Source: Alphaproteobacteria bacterium
Lineage (GTDB): Bacteria; Pseudomonadota; Alphaproteobacteria; Acetobacterales; Acetobacteraceae
DNA length: 64,000 bases
Direction: 5' to 3'
NCBI GenBank assembly: GCA_020850755.1
Contig: JADZEB010000016.1
Location: forward strand, 1-64,000
Shown here: positions 17,350 to 27,583 of the stretch, piece after piece
Layout of the letters: each line of letters opens with the position of its first letter
Position numbering within the stretch: position 1 is the stretch's first letter
Notes under the pieces: generated by a model
Databases searched by the model: none
Seen by the model: only the letters and a program-made list of their open reading frames with translations
What the model was told of the DNA's origin: nothing
Translations under genes and position numbers: made by a program

Positions 17350-18560
17350 CCGCCGGGCCGCTCCGACCCCCGGCGAGCGAGAGCGAGCGGCTTGCCTGGC
17401 TCCGGCTCGCGCGCAGCGAGGGGGTGGGGCCGGTGGGCTTTCGCCGCCTGCTTGGCCGCTTCGGCTCGGCCGAGGCGGCGCTGCGTGCCCTGCCCAATCT
17501 CGCCCGCGCCGCCAGCCGCGCCGCCACGCCGCATCTGGCCGACGCCGAGGAGGTGGCGGCCGAGGCCAAGGCGATGGCCCGGCTCGGCGGGCGTTTCATC
17601 TATCTCGGCGCGCCCGACTACCCGCCCGCCCTGGCGCTGCTCGACGACGCCCCGCCCGTGCTCGGCCTGCTCGGCGGGGGGCGGCACCTGCTAGGCCGGG
17701 CGGTGGCGATCGTGGGGGCGCGCAACGCCTCGGCCAACGGGCGGCGCATCGCGGCCCAGCTCGCCGAGGAGCTGGCGCGCGCCGGCATCACGGTGGTGTC
17801 CGGCCTCGCCCGCGGCATCGACGCCGCCGCGCACGAGGCCGCACTCGGCGCGGGGATCACGGTGGCGGCGGTGGCAGGCGGGCTCGACACGCCCTATCCG
17901 CCCGAGAACGCACCCCTGCAAGTGCGCATCGCCGCCACCGGGGCGGTGCTGTCCGAGGTCCCGCTCGGCACCGCGCCGCAGGCGCGCCACTTCCCGCGCC
18001 GCAACCGCCTCATCGCCGGGCTGTCGCTCGGAGTGGTGGTGGTCGAGGCGGCCCCGCGCTCGGGCTCGCTGATCACGGCGCGCATGGCGCTCGACTATGG
18101 GCGCGAGGTGTTCGCCGTGCCCGGCTCGCCGCTCGATCCGCGCTGCCGGGGCAGCAACGACCTCTTGCGCCAGGGGGCGATCCTGGCCGAGACGGCCGAG
18201 GATGTGCTGCGCCACCTGCCCGAGGCCCCGTCGCCCGGCGCCGGCCTGCCCTTGGCACCTCCGCCCGAAGCCGCGCCCCGTCGCCCGGCCCGGCCCGCCC
18301 CCCCGCCTGCGGCACCCGCCGCAGCCCCCGAATCCGCCCGTCCGGCACCCGACGCACCACCCCGGAGCGAGGCCGAGCGGGCGCGCGCCGCGCTGGGCGA
18401 ACTTCTTGGCCCCCATCCCGTTGCGGTTGACGAAATCATCCGACAGTGCCAACTGTCCCCCGCCGCGGTGGCGGCCGCGCTCTTGGAACTCGACCTTGCC
18501 GGGCGCCTCGAAAGGCTGCCGGGCAATCGTGTGGCCCTGATCGCCGGCCCTGGCCGCTAG
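17346..18560 (+). CDS. dprA: DNA-processing protein DprA
   Basis: A 404-residue protein that loads RecA on incoming single-stranded DNA in natural transformation. An N-terminal SAM-like helical region (about 15-75) is followed by the Rossmann-like core: [78 protein letters not shown] and [20 protein letters not shown] Pro/Ala-rich linker (about 300-345) leads to a C-terminal winged-helix domain ([16 protein letters not shown]). It overlaps plsY and precedes topA, a common alphaproteobacterial order. With comM at 62106 it suggests, but does not show, transformability. Confidence 0.95.
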   Translation: MTAGPLRPPASESERLAWLRLARSEGVGPVGFRRLLGRFGSAEAALRALPNLARAASRAATPHLADAEEVAAEAKAMARLGGRFIYLGAPDYPPALALLDDAPPVLGLLGGGRHLLGRAVAIVGARNASANGRRIAAQLAEELARAGITVVSGLARGIDAAAHEAALGAGITVAAVAGGLDTPYPPENAPLQVRIAATGAVLSEVPLGTAPQARHFPRRNRLIAGLSLGVVVVEAAPRSGSLITARMALDYGREVFAVPGSPLDPRCRGSNDLLRQGAILAETAEDVLRHLPEAPSPGAGLPLAPPPEAAPRRPARPAPPPAAPAAAPESARPAPDAPPRSEAERARAALGELLGPHPVAVDEIIRQCQLSPAAVAAALLELDLAGRLERLPGNRVALIAGPGR

Positions 18561-18615
18561 GCGCCGGGGCGCGGCCCCGACGACCGCCTGCGGCCATGAG
18601 GAGCGCGTCGTCGCG

Positions 18616-21360
18616 ATGGATGTCGTTGTTGTAGAATCGCCCGCCAAGGCCAAGACTATAAACAAATATCTTGGCCCCGGCTTCACGGTGCTCGCCTCCT
18701 TCGGCCATGTCCGGGACCTGCCGCCCAAGGACGGCTCGGTACGGCCAGAGGACGATTTCGCCATGGCCTGGGAGGCCGACGGCCGAGGCGAGAAGCAGGT
18801 CGCGGCGATCGCCAAGGCGCTCAAGGGCGCCAATACCCTCTACCTCGCCACCGACCCCGACCGCGAGGGTGAGGCGATCTCCTGGCATGTGCGCGAGATG
18901 CTGGCCTCCCGCCGCGTGCTCAAGGATGTCGCGGTGCGGCGGATCGTCTTCAACGAGATCACGAAAAGCGCGGTGCGCCACGCGATCGAGCATCCGCGCG
19001 CGCTCGATGACGGGCTGATACAGGCCTATCTCGCCCGCCGCGCGCTCGACTATCTGGTGGGGTTCACCCTCTCGCCCGTGCTCTGGCGCAAGCTGCCGGG
19101 CAGCCGCAGCGCCGGGCGCGTGCAGTCGGTTGCCCTGCGCCTGATCTGCGAGCGCGAGGCCGAGATCGAGGCCTTCCGCGCCCAGGAATACTGGAGCATC
19201 GAGGCGGTGTTCGTGCCACCCTCGGGCACGCCCTTCACCGCCAGGCTGACCCATCTCGACGGGCGCAAGCTCGAGAAGTTCGACCTGCCGAACGAGGCCG
19301 CGGCGATGCGCGCCAAGGCGGCCGTCGAGGCCGGCAGCTTTGCGGTGGCGAGCGTCGATCGCCGCCGTGTCCGCCGCCGCCCGCAGCCGCCCTTCACGAC
19401 CTCGACCCTGCAGCAGGAGGCCAGCCGCAAGCTGGGCTTCGGCGCGACGCGCACCATGCGCACCGCCCAGCAGCTCTACGAGGGCGCAGATATCGGCGGC
19501 GAGACGGTCGGGCTGATCACCTATATGCGCACCGACGGCGTGCAGATGGCGCGCGAGGCAATCGGCGCCATTCGCGACCATATCGGCGGGCGCATCGGCG
19601 GGGCCTACCTGCCCGAGCGGCCGCGCCACTATGAAACCCGCGCCAAGAACGCGCAGGAAGCGCACGAGGCGATCCGCCCGACCGATGTCGCGCGCACGCC
19701 CGACAGCGTCGCCCGCTACCTGAACGAGGATCAGCGCCGGCTCTACGAGCTGGTCTGGAAGCGCGCGGTGGCAAGCCAGATGGCGGATGCCGAACTCGAC
19801 CAGGTCAGCGTCGATGCCGCCACGCCCGACCGGCAGACCGTGCTGCGCGCCACCGGCTCGATCATCGCCTTCGACGGCTTCCTGCGTCTCTATCGCGAGG
19901 ATGCCGACGAACCCACCTCCGACGATGACGAGAACCGCATGCTGCCGCCAATGGCCGAGGGCGATGCGCTCGCCCGCCGCGACGCCAAGGCCGACCAGCA
20001 TTTCACCCAGCCCCCGCCGCGCTATTCCGAGGCGAGCCTGGTCAAGAAGCTGGAGGAGCTGGGCATCGGCCGCCCCTCCACCTATGCCTCGATCCTGTCG
20101 GTGCTGCAGGACCGGCAATATGTGAAGCTCGAAAGCCGGCGCTTCGTGCCCGAGGATCGCGGCCGCCTCGTCACCGCCTTCCTGACCAGCTTCTTCGAGC
20201 ACTATTTCGCCTACGACTTCACCGCCGGGCTGGAAGAGCAGCTCGACGACATCTCGGGCGGGCGGGCCGAATGGAAGGCGGTGCTGAGCGCCTTCTGGGA
20301 GTCGTTCAGCCAGGCCGTCGCCGCCACGCGCGAGCTTTCCATAGGCCAGGTAATCGAGGCGCTCGACCGCGACCTTGGGCCGCACTTCTTCCCCGCCCGC
20401 ACCGACGGCACAGACCCGCGCGGCTGCCCGGCCTGCGCCAATGGCCGGCTCGGGCTGCGGCTGGGCAAGTTCGGCGCCTTCATCGGCTGCTCGAACTACC
20501 CCGACTGCTCCTATACCCGGCGGCTGGCGGTCGATACCGGGGCCGAGGGCGGCGTTGCCGACACGGTCAAGGAAGGCACGCGCTCCATCGGCACCGATCC
20601 GGCCAGCGGCAAGCCGGTCACGCTGCGCCGCGGCCCCTACGGGCTCTATGTCCAGTTGGGCGAGGCCGAGGGGAAGGAGAAGCCCAGGCGCGCCAGCCTG
20701 CCGCGCGGCCTGGAGCCAGACAGCCTCGATCTCGACCGCGCGCTCGGCCTGTTGTCGCTGCCGCGCGAGGTGGGCAGGCACCCCGAGAATGGCGAGGTGA
20801 TCCAGGCCGGCATCGGCCGCTTCGGCCCCTATGTGCGCATGGGCAGCACCTACAAGTCGCTGGAGCCGGGCGATGATGTGCTGACGGTAGGGCTCAACCG
20901 CGCGGTGGCTCTGCTCGCGGATGCGGCCAAGCGCCACCGCCCGCTCGGCCCGCATCCGGAAGGTGGGGCCACCGTCACCGTCTCGCGCGGGCGGTTCGGC
21001 CCCTATGTCGAGCATGCCGGCATCTACGCCAACCTGCCGCGCGGCGTGACGATGGACGCGATCACGCTCGAGGAGGCGGTCGATCTCCTGCGCAGCAAGG
21101 GCAAGCCGGGCGGCAAGCGCGCCGGCGGGGCCAAGGGCACGGCCGGGAGCAAAGCCGGGAGCAAGGCCGGCGGCAGGACCGGCGCCAAGGCGGGCGCAGC
21201 ACGGCGCGGCACCACGGCCGAGGCCGACGAGACCAAGCCGCCGATGCCGCCCAGGAAGACGCCGGCCAGGAAGGCCACCGCGAAGAAGCCCGCCGCCAAG
21301 GGCGGCGCGAAGAAGGCCTCGGGCCGGGCGAAGGCCGCCAGGCCCGCCGCAGACGGCTAA
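18616..21360 (+). CDS. topA: DNA topoisomerase I (type IA)
   Basis: A 914-residue enzyme that relaxes negative supercoils through a 5'-phosphotyrosyl intermediate. TOPRIM opens MDVVVVESPAKAKTINKYLG and carries the acidic DxDxE in LATDPDREGEAISWHV. The catalytic Tyr lies in GLITYMRTDGVQM (about residue 303). A four-Cys zinc-ribbon is at about 599-630 (CPACANG ... CSNYPDCSYT). Repeated GxFGPYV-type C-terminal modules follow, and the last 75 residues are a Lys/Ala/Gly-rich tail (KAGSKAGGRTGAKAGA) likely to bind DNA non-specifically. The first 16 codons are noticeably AT-rich, probably keeping the start unstructured. Confidence 0.97.
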   Translation: MDVVVVESPAKAKTINKYLGPGFTVLASFGHVRDLPPKDGSVRPEDDFAMAWEADGRGEKQVAAIAKALKGANTLYLATDPDREGEAISWHVREMLASRRVLKDVAVRRIVFNEITKSAVRHAIEHPRALDDGLIQAYLARRALDYLVGFTLSPVLWRKLPGSRSAGRVQSVALRLICEREAEIEAFRAQEYWSIEAVFVPPSGTPFTARLTHLDGRKLEKFDLPNEAAAMRAKAAVEAGSFAVASVDRRRVRRRPQPPFTTSTLQQEASRKLGFGATRTMRTAQQLYEGADIGGETVGLITYMRTDGVQMAREAIGAIRDHIGGRIGGAYLPERPRHYETRAKNAQEAHEAIRPTDVARTPDSVARYLNEDQRRLYELVWKRAVASQMADAELDQVSVDAATPDRQTVLRATGSIIAFDGFLRLYREDADEPTSDDDENRMLPPMAEGDALARRDAKADQHFTQPPPRYSEASLVKKLEELGIGRPSTYASILSVLQDRQYVKLESRRFVPEDRGRLVTAFLTSFFEHYFAYDFTAGLEEQLDDISGGRAEWKAVLSAFWESFSQAVAATRELSIGQVIEALDRDLGPHFFPARTDGTDPRGCPACANGRLGLRLGKFGAFIGCSNYPDCSYTRRLAVDTGAEGGVADTVKEGTRSIGTDPASGKPVTLRRGPYGLYVQLGEAEGKEKPRRASLPRGLEPDSLDLDRALGLLSLPREVGRHPENGEVIQAGIGRFGPYVRMGSTYKSLEPGDDVLTVGLNRAVALLADAAKRHRPLGPHPEGGATVTVSRGRFGPYVEHAGIYANLPRGVTMDAITLEEAVDLLRSKGKPGGKRAGGAKGTAGSKAGSKAGGRTGAKAGAARRGTTAEADETKPPMPPRKTPARKATAKKPAAKGGAKKASGRAKAARPAADG

Positions 21361-21377
21361 GCGCGCGGCCCCGCTTC

Positions 21378-23588
21378 GTGCCCCGCACGCCCCGCAACCG
21401 TCCGCCCGAGGGTTCCCGCCGCGGCCTGCCCACGCGCGAGGAGCTGCGCGAATGGATCGAGGCCTCGCCCGAGCGCGTCGGCAAGCGCGACATCGCCCGC
21501 GCCTTCGGCATCGGGCCGGCCGACAAGCCGGCCTTGCGCGAGCTGCTGCGCTCGCTCGAGACCGAGGGCACGCTCGAACGCGGGCCGCAGCGGCGCTTCG
21601 CCCCCTCTGGCCGGCTGCCGGAAACCGCGGTGGTCGAGGTCTACGGCACCGACCTAGACGGCGATCCGCTCGCCCGCCCCGTGGGCTGGCAGGGGCCGAA
21701 CCCGCCCACCGTGCTGATGGCGCCCGAGCGGCGCGGCATGCCGGCGCTCGGGCCCGGAGACCGCGTGCTTGCCCGCCTGCGCCCGATCGGCGCCAACAAG
21801 TACGAAGGCCGCACGATCCGGCGCATCTCCGAGGCGCCGGCACAGGTCTTGGGCGTGTTCGAGGGAGGTGCGAGCAGCGGCGGGCGCATCGTGCCCACCA
21901 ATCGCCGCCTCAAGCAGGAATTCCGCGTGCCGGCGGGCGAAACCGGCGGGGCCGAGCCGGGCGAGCTGGTGCTGGCCGAGCTGCTGCCGGCGCACGGCTT
22001 CGGCCTCAAGCCGGCGCGCATCGTCAAGCGCGTCGGGCGCTTCAGCGATCCGCGTGCGGCCAGCCTGATCGCGATCCACACTCACGACATCCCGGTGGAA
22101 TTCCCGGCCGAGGCGGTGGCCGAGGCCGAGCGTGCCGGTGCCGTGCCGCTCGGCGATCGCACCGACCTGCGCGCCGTGCCGCTGGTGACGATCGACGGGG
22201 CCGATGCGCGCGATTTCGACGATGCCGTATTCGCCGAGCCCCTGGCGGGGGCCGATGGCGGCGGCTGGCGCGTGGTGGTGGCGATCGCCGATGTCGCCTG
22301 GTATGTGCCGCCCGGCTCGGCGCTCGACCGCGCGGCGCGGCAGCGCGGCAACTCGGTCTACTTCCCCGACCGCGTCGTGCCGATGCTTCCCGAAGCACTG
22401 TCGAACGGCTGGTGCTCGCTCCGCCCGAACGAGGATCGCGGCTGCCTCGCCTGCGAGATCCTGATCGACGCCGAGGGCGAGATCCGCCGCCACCGCTTCA
22501 TGCGCGGCCTCATGCGCTCGGCGGCGCGGCTGACCTACGAGCAGGTCCAGGCTGCGCGCGAGGGCCGCCCCGAGAAGGACACGCCGCCCCTGCCCGAGTC
22601 GCTGCTGGCGCACCTCTATGGCGCCTTCCAGGCGCTACTTGCGGCGCGCATCCGGCGCGGCGCGATCGACCTCGACCTGCCCGAGCGGCGGGTGACGATC
22701 AGCCCCGAGGGCCAGGTCACCGGCATCGCGCCGCGCCAGCGCCTGGACAGCCACAGGCTGATCGAGGAGTTCATGATCGCGGCCAACGTCGCCGCCGCCG
22801 AGACGCTGGAGCGCGCCGCCCAGCCCTGCATGTATCGCGTCCATGACCGCCCCTCGGACGAGAAGCTCGATGCGCTGCGCGAGTTCCTGGGCGGGCTCGG
22901 GATCGGGCTGGCGCGCGGGCGCGACATCACGCCCAAACACTTTGCGCAAGTTCTTATAAAAGTCGAGGAACACACTGAAAAACAAATAATCCATGAGGTG
23001 ATCCTGCGCAGCCAGGCCCAGGCCGCCTACAGCCCGGACAATCTCGGCCATTTCGGGCTCGGTCTTGCCCGCTATGCCCATTTCACCTCGCCCATCCGCC
23101 GCTATGCCGACCTCCTGGTGCATCGCGCCCTGATCCGCGGCAGGCGGCTTGGCCCCGGCGGGCTGCCCGACACCGACCCCACCTCCTTCGCCGATGCCGC
23201 CGAGCACATCACCCGCACCGAGCGCCGCGCGACCGAAGCCGAGCGCGACGCCGCCGACCGTTATGTCGCCGCATTCCTCTCGGATCGTGTCGGAGCACGG
23301 TTCGGATCGCGCATTTCCGGCGTGACTCGCTTCGGCCTTTTCGTCACCCTGGACGAAACCGGGGCCAGCGGATTCGTGCCGATGGCCTCCCTGCCGAACG
23401 ACCGCTACATGCTCGATCCGTCGCGCCATACGCTGACAGGACGCCACAGCCGCCTGAGCTTCCGCTTGGGCCAGCGGCTGGATGTCGTCCTGCGCGAGGC
23501 AAGCCCCGTGACCGGCGGACTTCTGTTCCGTCCGGCTGAGGATGCCGGAAACGCAACGGAGCGCATGGCGCGGCGGCGGCGGCGATAG
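21378..23588 (+). CDS. rnr: Ribonuclease R
   Basis: A 736-residue 3'-5' exoribonuclease of the RNB family that degrades structured RNA. An N-terminal winged-helix region (about 15-75) is followed by cold-shock-like domains. The RNB catalytic core has clustered acidic residues in VTIDGADARDFDDAVFAE (about residue 270-287). A C-terminal S1 domain begins ISGVTRFGLFVTLDETGASGFV. The start is the GTG at 21378, 17 bases after topA. One oddity: bases about 22934-22995 (HFAQVLIKVEEHTEKQIIHE) are abruptly AT-rich and diverge from the usual KVxGTP-type sequence at this point, although length and frame are unaffected. Confidence 0.95.
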   Translation: MPRTPRNRPPEGSRRGLPTREELREWIEASPERVGKRDIARAFGIGPADKPALRELLRSLETEGTLERGPQRRFAPSGRLPETAVVEVYGTDLDGDPLARPVGWQGPNPPTVLMAPERRGMPALGPGDRVLARLRPIGANKYEGRTIRRISEAPAQVLGVFEGGASSGGRIVPTNRRLKQEFRVPAGETGGAEPGELVLAELLPAHGFGLKPARIVKRVGRFSDPRAASLIAIHTHDIPVEFPAEAVAEAERAGAVPLGDRTDLRAVPLVTIDGADARDFDDAVFAEPLAGADGGGWRVVVAIADVAWYVPPGSALDRAARQRGNSVYFPDRVVPMLPEALSNGWCSLRPNEDRGCLACEILIDAEGEIRRHRFMRGLMRSAARLTYEQVQAAREGRPEKDTPPLPESLLAHLYGAFQALLAARIRRGAIDLDLPERRVTISPEGQVTGIAPRQRLDSHRLIEEFMIAANVAAAETLERAAQPCMYRVHDRPSDEKLDALREFLGGLGIGLARGRDITPKHFAQVLIKVEEHTEKQIIHEVILRSQAQAAYSPDNLGHFGLGLARYAHFTSPIRRYADLLVHRALIRGRRLGPGGLPDTDPTSFADAAEHITRTERRATEAERDAADRYVAAFLSDRVGARFGSRISGVTRFGLFVTLDETGASGFVPMASLPNDRYMLDPSRHTLTGRHSRLSFRLGQRLDVVLREASPVTGGLLFRPAEDAGNATERMARRRRR

Positions 23589-23602
23589 CGGGGGCCGCGC
23601 GC

Positions 23603-25231
23603 GTGTGGGGGCACGCCGCCTTGCACAGGATCGCCCTGGTGCTGCTGGTCGTGGTCGCACCGGGCGCGATCTCGCCTGCCCGCGCCTTCGCCGATGACAC
23701 GGTCGCCTATCTACGCAGCGCCGAGGGTGCCACCGTTGTCGAACGTGCCCTTACGCTCCTGGCCGAGCGCTACCTCGATCCCGTGCGCGTGCCCGATCTT
23801 GCCATCGCCGGGCTGCAGGGTCTGCGCACCTTCGATCGCGCGCTCAGTATCGACCCGCGCCAGAACCGCATCCGCCTCCTGGCCGAGGATCGCGTGGTGG
23901 CGACCGAAAACCAGCCAACCGAACGCGACATCGCCGGCTGGGGCGCCGCCGCGACCCGTATCCTTGCCGCAGCGGCCGAAGCACGCCCCGCCCTTCAGAC
24001 CGTCACCGGCGAGCGCCTGATGCGCGGCTACTTCGAGGCGCTGTTCGACAGGCTGGACCCCTATTCGCGTTATGTCCCGCCCATGGATGCCAGGGAAGAG
24101 CGCGAGATCCGCCGCGGCCAGGGCGGTGTCGGGCTCCGCGTGGAACGCTCACGCGGCGGCCATGTCATCGTCGAGGTGATCCCGGAAAGCCCGGCTGCCA
24201 TTGCCGGCATCAGCGAAGGCGAGCGGCTGGTCGCGGTCAACGGCCGGCCCGTCGGCCGCTTGTCCGAGGAGGCGGTCTACGATCTGCTGCGCGGGCCCGA
24301 GGACAGCCGGGTGGGCCTGACGATCCGGCGCGCCTCCGGCCCGGCCCGCAGCATTACGCTGCATCGCGCCCTGGTGGCACCGAACACGGTCGAGTTCGGC
24401 CGCCTGGATCGGCTGGCCGTGTTCCGCATCTCGGCCTTCAACCGGCTTACCCATCAGCGCCTGTCGCGCCTGCTGGTGGAGACAATGAGCGATCGCCGCG
24501 AACCGGTCCGCGGCGTGATCCTCGATCTGCGCGGCAATCGGGGCGGGCTGTTGCGCCAGGCCGTGTCGGTGGCCGACCTGTTCCTGACCGACGGGCCGAT
24601 CATGTCCACGCGCGGCCGCCACCCCGATGCATCGCGCGATTTCGAAGCCGCCGACACGGACCTCACTGAAGGGCTGCCGCTGGTGGTGCTGATCGACGGC
24701 CGCTCGGCCTCTGCCGCGGAGATCGTCGCGGGCGCGCTCCAGGACCGACGTCGCGCCGTGCTGATCGGCAGCGTGACCCTGGGCAAGGGGCTGGTGCAGA
24801 GCGTCTCGCGCTTGCCGGACGATGGCGACCTGATTGTCACCTGGGCGCGCGTGATCATGCCTGCCGGCTATCCGCTGCAGGATCTGGGGGTCCTGCCCGC
24901 GATCTGCACCAGCCTCGGCCGCGAGATACTGGAGAGCCAGCTCCGCGCGCTGGACCAGGGGCGGCTGCCGATGGCCTCGGCGCTCAGCGGATGGCGCGCG
25001 GCGCGGCCGGGACTGAGTGGGCCCGCGGCAGCGCAGCTTCGAAGCGCTTGCCCGCCAGCCGAGGGGCGCGAGGACGATATCGAGGCCGCGCGCTGGATCC
25101 TGGAGCGACCGAACGCCTATGCCGCCGCCCTGGTGGCCGAGGGCCGGGGGACAGCGCCGCGCGGCACCGAAGCGGTGGCATCCGCCCCGCTCCAGGTGCC
25201 CAGTGCAACGGGGGCGGGACCTGGCCGCTGA
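23603..25231 (+). CDS. S41-family carboxy-terminal processing protease
   Basis: A 542-residue secreted or periplasmic Ser/Lys protease. A signal peptide covers the first ~30 residues (IALVLLVVVAPGAISPARAFA). A PDZ domain at about 170-250 has GGVGLRVERSRGGHVIVEV and AGISEGERLVAVNG. The S41 catalytic domain has Ser370 in RSASAAEIVAGALQD and Lys395 in TLGKGLVQS, spaced 25 apart as in Tsp/CtpA. The C-terminal 130 residues have no recognised domain. The GTG start at 23603 is 14 bases after rnr. Family members trim envelope proteins; the target here is unknown. Confidence 0.9.
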   Translation: MWGHAALHRIALVLLVVVAPGAISPARAFADDTVAYLRSAEGATVVERALTLLAERYLDPVRVPDLAIAGLQGLRTFDRALSIDPRQNRIRLLAEDRVVATENQPTERDIAGWGAAATRILAAAAEARPALQTVTGERLMRGYFEALFDRLDPYSRYVPPMDAREEREIRRGQGGVGLRVERSRGGHVIVEVIPESPAAIAGISEGERLVAVNGRPVGRLSEEAVYDLLRGPEDSRVGLTIRRASGPARSITLHRALVAPNTVEFGRLDRLAVFRISAFNRLTHQRLSRLLVETMSDRREPVRGVILDLRGNRGGLLRQAVSVADLFLTDGPIMSTRGRHPDASRDFEAADTDLTEGLPLVVLIDGRSASAAEIVAGALQDRRRAVLIGSVTLGKGLVQSVSRLPDDGDLIVTWARVIMPAGYPLQDLGVLPAICTSLGREILESQLRALDQGRLPMASALSGWRAARPGLSGPAAAQLRSACPPAEGREDDIEAARWILERPNAYAAALVAEGRGTAPRGTEAVASAPLQVPSATGAGPGR

Positions 25232-25280
25232 AAAGCCGCCGCAACACCCTGCCATTCCTGGGCAAACCTGAACACCAAAC

Positions 25281-25308
25281 TTGACATGACGACCGGCGCC
25301 GCTAAGGT
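25281..25308 (+). promoter_or_regulatory. Candidate housekeeping sigma promoter for rpmG
   Basis: TTGACA at 25281-25286 is separated by 16 bases from TAAGGT at 25303-25308, upstream of rpmG (ATG at 25394). The -35 is a perfect consensus; the -10 is only partial. About 80 bases of leader would precede the start codon. Confidence 0.6.
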
Positions 25309-25393
25309 GCGCGCCCCATAGCGCCGCGTGGACCGCTTCGCGCGCGCCGCGATAACGACGCCCTTTTCTCGAACCCTGCGCTGAGGCCCGGCC

Positions 25394-25561
25394 ATGGCCA
25401 AGACCAATACCATCCTGATCAAGCTCGTGAGCACCGCCGACACGGGCTACTACTATGTCACCAAGAAGAATGCGCGCAACGCCACCGGCAAGCTTGAGCT
25501 CAAGAAGTACGATCCGGTCGTGCGCAAGCACGTTGTCTTCCGCGAAGGCAAGATCAAGTAA
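25394..25561 (+). CDS. rpmG: 50S ribosomal protein L33
   Basis: A 55-residue protein beginning [21 protein letters not shown] and ending [19 protein letters not shown]. It matches the L33 of alphaproteobacteria, the form without zinc-binding Cys. It sits at the large-subunit E site. It is monocistronic to judge by its own promoter (25281-25308) and the following gene on the opposite strand. Confidence 0.96.
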   Translation: MAKTNTILIKLVSTADTGYYYVTKKNARNATGKLELKKYDPVVRKHVVFREGKIK

Positions 25562-25858
25562 GACGCAGGCAGAGCCAGACTAGGCCCGGCGCGAGGACGT
25601 CGCGTATCGATGGCGGCGTGACTACGCGATACAGGGGGCCGGCCAAGCAGGCGTGGCGCACAGTTTATCGTAGCAGCGGAGCGGGCAGCCCATGGCGCCC
25701 GCTCTTGTCATCTGCCCGCTCTTGTAGTCTGGCGGAGGCCGACCGCGCACGGGCGAAGGTCCATCAAGCAACGCCAGGCACGCCCCGCCGAGGCATTCCG
25801 GAGCTATCCACCGGTTCAATAACAACGCGGAAGGATGTTGCCCTGGCCCGGCCCGCGA
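25562..25858. other. Intergenic region between rpmG and pleD (convergent); no gene recognised
   Basis: About 300 bases between two converging genes. The only structure seen is a direct repeat of CCCGCTCTTGT (about 25699 and 25717) and a loose GTATCG/CGATAC pairing near 25606-25635. No T-run terminator, promoter or plausible coding frame stood out. Confidence 0.4.
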
Positions 25859-27253
25859 TCAACCGCTGGCGGCGTTGGCAACGCAGTTCCGCCCCATCGC
25901 CTTGGCCCGATAAAGGGCCTGGTCCGCCATGTTCAGCAGCGCCTCGTCCAACTGGTCCGGCCGGCCCGGTGGCGGGTTGGCCGGATCGTAGGCGGCAACG
26001 CCGATACTGACCGTGATCGGGATGCTGCGCCCGCCGCCCAGCGGCACCGGCCGGTCGGCGATCTCCGAGCGCAGACGCTCGGCGACGCGGCGCGCGTCGG
26101 CCACCGAGGCACCAGGCATCACCACCACGAACTCGTCGCCGCCATAACGGGCAACCGTGTCGAACGCACGCAGGTTGGAGCGCAGATAGCTGGCCACATG
26201 GCGGATCGCTTCGTCGCCGGCGGCATGGCCGAAACTGTCGTTCACGTCCTTGAAGCGGTCGATATCGACCAGAAGCAGCGCCATCGCCTGACCTGCCACG
26301 CCCGGCGCGGGTGCGAGCAGCGACATCAGGTGCGACCGGAGATAGCGCTGGTTGTAGACCCCGGTCAGCCCGTCGACCACCGCCAGCGAGATCGAGTAGG
26401 CGAGGTTTGCGCGCAACTGGTCCTGGTAGAATTTCCGCCACATCTGGTTGCGCGCACGCACGCGCAGCTCATGCTCGTCCACGGGGCGGATGATGTAGTC
26501 GTTGGCGCCCAGTTCCAGGCCGCGCAGGATGCGGTTCTTGTGCTCGGGATCGGCGATCAGCAGGAGCGGCAGGTCGCGTGTCGTTTCCGATGCCTTGAGG
26601 TCGGAGGAAAGCCGCAGAGCATCGGCATGCTCGAGCGAGAGGCTGATCACGGCAAGGTCGAAGGCCTGCTCGCGCACCTTCTCGGCCATCTCCTCGGGGG
26701 TGCGGGCGCGCTCGCAATGAATGCCGTCGCGGCTGAGGGCGGCAACCACGCGATCGGCATCGAAGTCGAAATCGTCCATCACCAGCGCGCGCGCGCCCTG
26801 GACGGATCGGCGCTGGTGGCGCGGCGGCGACAGGCCAAGCTGGTGCGCCGTCATCTCGCGTAGCCGTGTCTCGTCGAGCAGGCGTTTGAGGCGGATCAGC
26901 GACTTGACCCGCGTCATCAGCGTGTCGTCGTCGATCGGTTTGGTCAGGAAATCGTCGGCGCCGGCCTCGAGGCCACGCACGCGCTCGGCCGTGTCGCGCA
27001 GCGCCGTGACCATCACCACCGGGATGTGTTCGGTCGCCGGATCGGCCTTGAGACGTTCGCACACTTCGAACCCGTCCATCCCGGGCATCATCACGTCGAG
27101 CAGGATGAGGTCGGGGCCGAAGCTGCGCGCCATCTCCAGCGCCTGCTTGCCATCCAGAGCCGCCGCAACCGTGAAATATTCCTGCGCGAGCTTGGCTTCC
27201 AAGAGCCGGAGATTCGGCTGCACGTCATCGACAATCAGAACGCGCGCGGTCAT
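25859..27253 (-). CDS. pleD: PleD-type response regulator / diguanylate cyclase
   Basis: A 464-residue c-di-GMP synthase. The first receiver domain has D9-D10, phospho-acceptor D53 (LILLDVMMPG) and Lys in FLTKPID. The second receiver domain (about 150-270) lacks a phospho-acceptor Asp (AVISLSLEHADALRL) and acts as the dimerisation adaptor, as in Caulobacter PleD. The GGDEF domain has DGLTGVYNQRY, LLVDIDRFKDVND, the RAFD inhibitory I-site five residues before YGGDEF, and SIGVAA. All catalytic and feedback residues are present. I start at the ATG at 27251-27253 (MTARVLIVDD); the 21 in-frame residues before it are not PleD-like. Confidence 0.95.
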   Translation of the reverse strand: MTARVLIVDDVQPNLRLLEAKLAQEYFTVAAALDGKQALEMARSFGPDLILLDVMMPGMDGFEVCERLKADPATEHIPVVMVTALRDTAERVRGLEAGADDFLTKPIDDDTLMTRVKSLIRLKRLLDETRLREMTAHQLGLSPPRHQRRSVQGARALVMDDFDFDADRVVAALSRDGIHCERARTPEEMAEKVREQAFDLAVISLSLEHADALRLSSDLKASETTRDLPLLLIADPEHKNRILRGLELGANDYIIRPVDEHELRVRARNQMWRKFYQDQLRANLAYSISLAVVDGLTGVYNQRYLRSHLMSLLAPAPGVAGQAMALLLVDIDRFKDVNDSFGHAAGDEAIRHVASYLRSNLRAFDTVARYGGDEFVVVMPGASVADARRVAERLRSEIADRPVPLGGGRSIPITVSIGVAAYDPANPPPGRPDQLDEALLNMADQALYRAKAMGRNCVANAASG

Positions 27254-27583
27254 GCTACGCGCTCGGCAAGGCCAGGGGCGCGGAGCGCGTCGCCCCTTGC
27301 GGGGCGGACCAGCCATTCGCAGTTCGGGCGGGGGCTAGCGCGGTCAAGAAGGTGGGCTCCAGTCGGCTTGCGCGCCTGCGTACGAGTGGATGCAACCGGA
27401 CGACGCGCGAGAAGTGATGGATCAGAGAAATCGCAATCCCCATGCCACCCCTGGCACGAACAGCCTCTCGGCCCGGCATCAAGGGCGTCAGCATAGTCAG
27501 CCAACGACTCGACTCGGGGCATTACCAGCGGTTGCACTGTAACATTAAAGTGCGACCTGAACAGCGCGGGTTACAGGACTTCA
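27254..27583. other. 330-bp gap between pleD and the tartrate-dehydratase-like gene
   Basis: No gene recognised. Two short overlapping minus-strand open frames (27255-27494 and 27250-27537) have no family resemblance. An inverted repeat CTGTAAC (27537-27543) / GTTACAG (27570-27576), with 26 bases between the arms, lies just past the 3' end of the next gene. The region should contain the pleD promoter, but no convincing hexamers were found. Confidence 0.4.

Noticed and set aside
27537-27576. CTGTAAC/GTTACAG inverted repeat as operator or terminator
   Set aside because: Seven-base arms with a 26-base spacer and no T-run; could be chance.
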